A DNA stretch of 64,000 bases, taken from NCBI RefSeq assembly GCF_003576595.1, contig NZ_NQOU01000005.1, positions 62,001 to 126,000 on the forward strand, given 5' to 3'. This document shows, in pieces, positions 63,195 through 64,000 of the stretch; position 1 is the first letter of the stretch, and each line of letters opens with the position of its first letter. The stretch is from Neopusillimonas maritima (GTDB lineage Bacteria; Pseudomonadota; Gammaproteobacteria; Burkholderiales; Burkholderiaceae_B). The notes below the pieces were generated by a model. The model was given only the letters and a program-made list of their open reading frames with translations. It had not been told where the DNA came from and made no database searches. The position numbers were made by a program, and so were the translations under genes.

Positions 63195-63980
63195 TTAACT
63201 GCCTTCGCCACGCAAATAGGCTTGTGCCCGCTGCGCCATGAGCGCTTCGCGACGAATGAAGTCGGCAACGAAAGTGCTAACCGGGTTATGGTGCAAGCCG
63301 TAGGGTGAGTCCCATTGCACGATATTTCCTTTTTCCATCACACCGATACGATCGGCAATGGCAAACGCTTCCGCCTGATTATGCGTTACCAGTAGGGCAG
63401 TATGGCCGGTTGCCTGAAGAATGTCACGCACCTCGAAAGCCAGCCGCTCCCGAGTGTCGACATCCAGATTCGAGAAGGGTTCGTCTAGCAAAAGGAGTTC
63501 GGGTTCGGGGGCCAACGCACGGGCCAATGCAACACGCTGTTGCTGCCCACCTGACAACTCATGTGGAAAACGGCTTGCTATGTCGGTGAGTCCAACCAGC
63601 TCGAGCATGTCCATTACGCGATCACGACGCTCGTGACGATTTTTGTGTTGCAGGCCGAAGCCAACGTTTTTTTCAATATTCAAATGCGGGAACAAGGCGT
63701 AGTCTTGAAACATCATGCCGACATTGCGATGCTGCGGTTCAACTTGATAGCCGGGTTCCGATAATAGTGTCTCACTCAGGAAGATTTTTCCCGCACGTAA
63801 GGGCTCAAACCCGGCTATCGAGCGCAAAACCGTCGTTTTCCCACAGCCCGATGCACCCAACAGGCACCCGATATAACCTTTTTGAAGCGTGAGTGATAGG
63901 TCGTTGACAACCGGCAGTAACCCTTCGGGTGTGTCGTAGGCCAGTGAAATGTGATCCAGCTTTAAATGATCTTCAGGCAT
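63195..63980 (-). CDS. ABC transporter ATP-binding protein, Fe3+/polyamine importer type
   Basis: The 261-residue ATPase has Walker A GASGCGKTT near residues 42-50, the Q-loop MMFQDYALFPHL, signature ELSGGQQQRVALARAL, Walker B LLLLDEPFSNLD and the switch histidine in LLVTHNQAEAFAIADR. The FQDYALFPHL stretch and the length point to the FbpC/PotA/CysA group, without the full C-terminal regulatory domain (usual length about 350), so it is a short member. It is probably the last gene of an importer operon that continues beyond the window edge. It converges on the stomatin gene with two bases between stops. Confidence 0.92.
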   Translation of the reverse strand: MPEDHLKLDHISLAYDTPEGLLPVVNDLSLTLQKGYIGCLLGASGCGKTTVLRSIAGFEPLRAGKIFLSETLLSEPGYQVEPQHRNVGMMFQDYALFPHLNIEKNVGFGLQHKNRHERRDRVMDMLELVGLTDIASRFPHELSGGQQQRVALARALAPEPELLLLDEPFSNLDVDTRERLAFEVRDILQATGHTALLVTHNQAEAFAIADRIGVMEKGNIVQWDSPYGLHHNPVSTFVADFIRREALMAQRAQAYLRGEGS

Positions 63981-64000
63981 AGCGTGGTTTAGTGTCCGGA

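Overview
The window looks like the chromosome of a betaproteobacterium, most likely an Alcaligenaceae-type member of the Burkholderiales. This rests on gene order and gene type, not on a database search. The signs are a homodimeric PDH E1 followed by an E2 with two lipoyl domains and an E3 carrying its own lipoyl domain; the run map-rpsB-tsf-pyrH-frr-uppS-cdsA-dxr-rseP-bamA-skp-lpxD-fabZ-lpxA-lpxB-rnhB; a Bordetella/Burkholderia-type general porin; and PSRP next to ppsA. GC content looks moderate (mid-50s % by eye). I see no rRNA, tRNA, insertion sequence, phage gene or CRISPR array.

Layout. 1-0.9 kb: the end of an E3-like flavoprotein. 0.9-6.9 kb (minus): a tightly packed operon of sensor kinase, FixJ-like regulator, folD, prlC and a SCO1 copper chaperone. 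7.1-17.7 kb (plus): pyruvate dehydrogenase (aceE, aceF, lpdA), then folC, a DedD-like SPOR protein, cvpA and purF, closed by a clear terminator. 17.8-34.6 kb: an accessory catabolic region (below). 34.7-36.5 kb: a general porin and a long non-coding stretch with a possible 50-residue ORF. 36.5-40.4 kb (minus): map-glnD-dsbB. 40.6-56.0 kb (plus): the translation, UMP kinase, isoprenoid, phospholipid, outer-membrane assembly and lipid A genes. 56-60.4 kb: an Na+/Ca2+-type exchanger, then ppsR and ppsA, which diverge. 60.4-64 kb: a TetR regulator divergent from an Ogt-type alkyltransferase, an NfeD/stomatin pair, and an ABC ATPase of the Fe3+/polyamine type.

The 17.8-34.6 kb region is the part that is not housekeeping. 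A NicC-like flavin monooxygenase and an IclR regulator run on the plus strand. A minus-strand unit encodes two small uncharacterised proteins, a Rieske oxygenase alpha subunit, a Rid-family protein lacking the usual arginine, and a second IclR. A divergent plus-strand unit encodes a NitT/TauT-type ABC importer, an SDR, a cupin, an alpha/beta hydrolase, a third IclR, a second SDR without the Tyr/Lys catalytic pair, a ThDP-dependent enzyme, an aspartate-dehydrogenase-like protein, an aldehyde dehydrogenase and a two-domain extradiol dioxygenase with an intact BphC-like active site. Together these fit uptake, hydroxylation, dehydrogenation, extradiol ring cleavage, hydrolysis, and decarboxylation plus aldehyde oxidation of an aromatic, possibly nitrogen-containing, substrate. 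The substrate cannot be read from the sequence, and no reductase for the Rieske oxygenase lies in the window.
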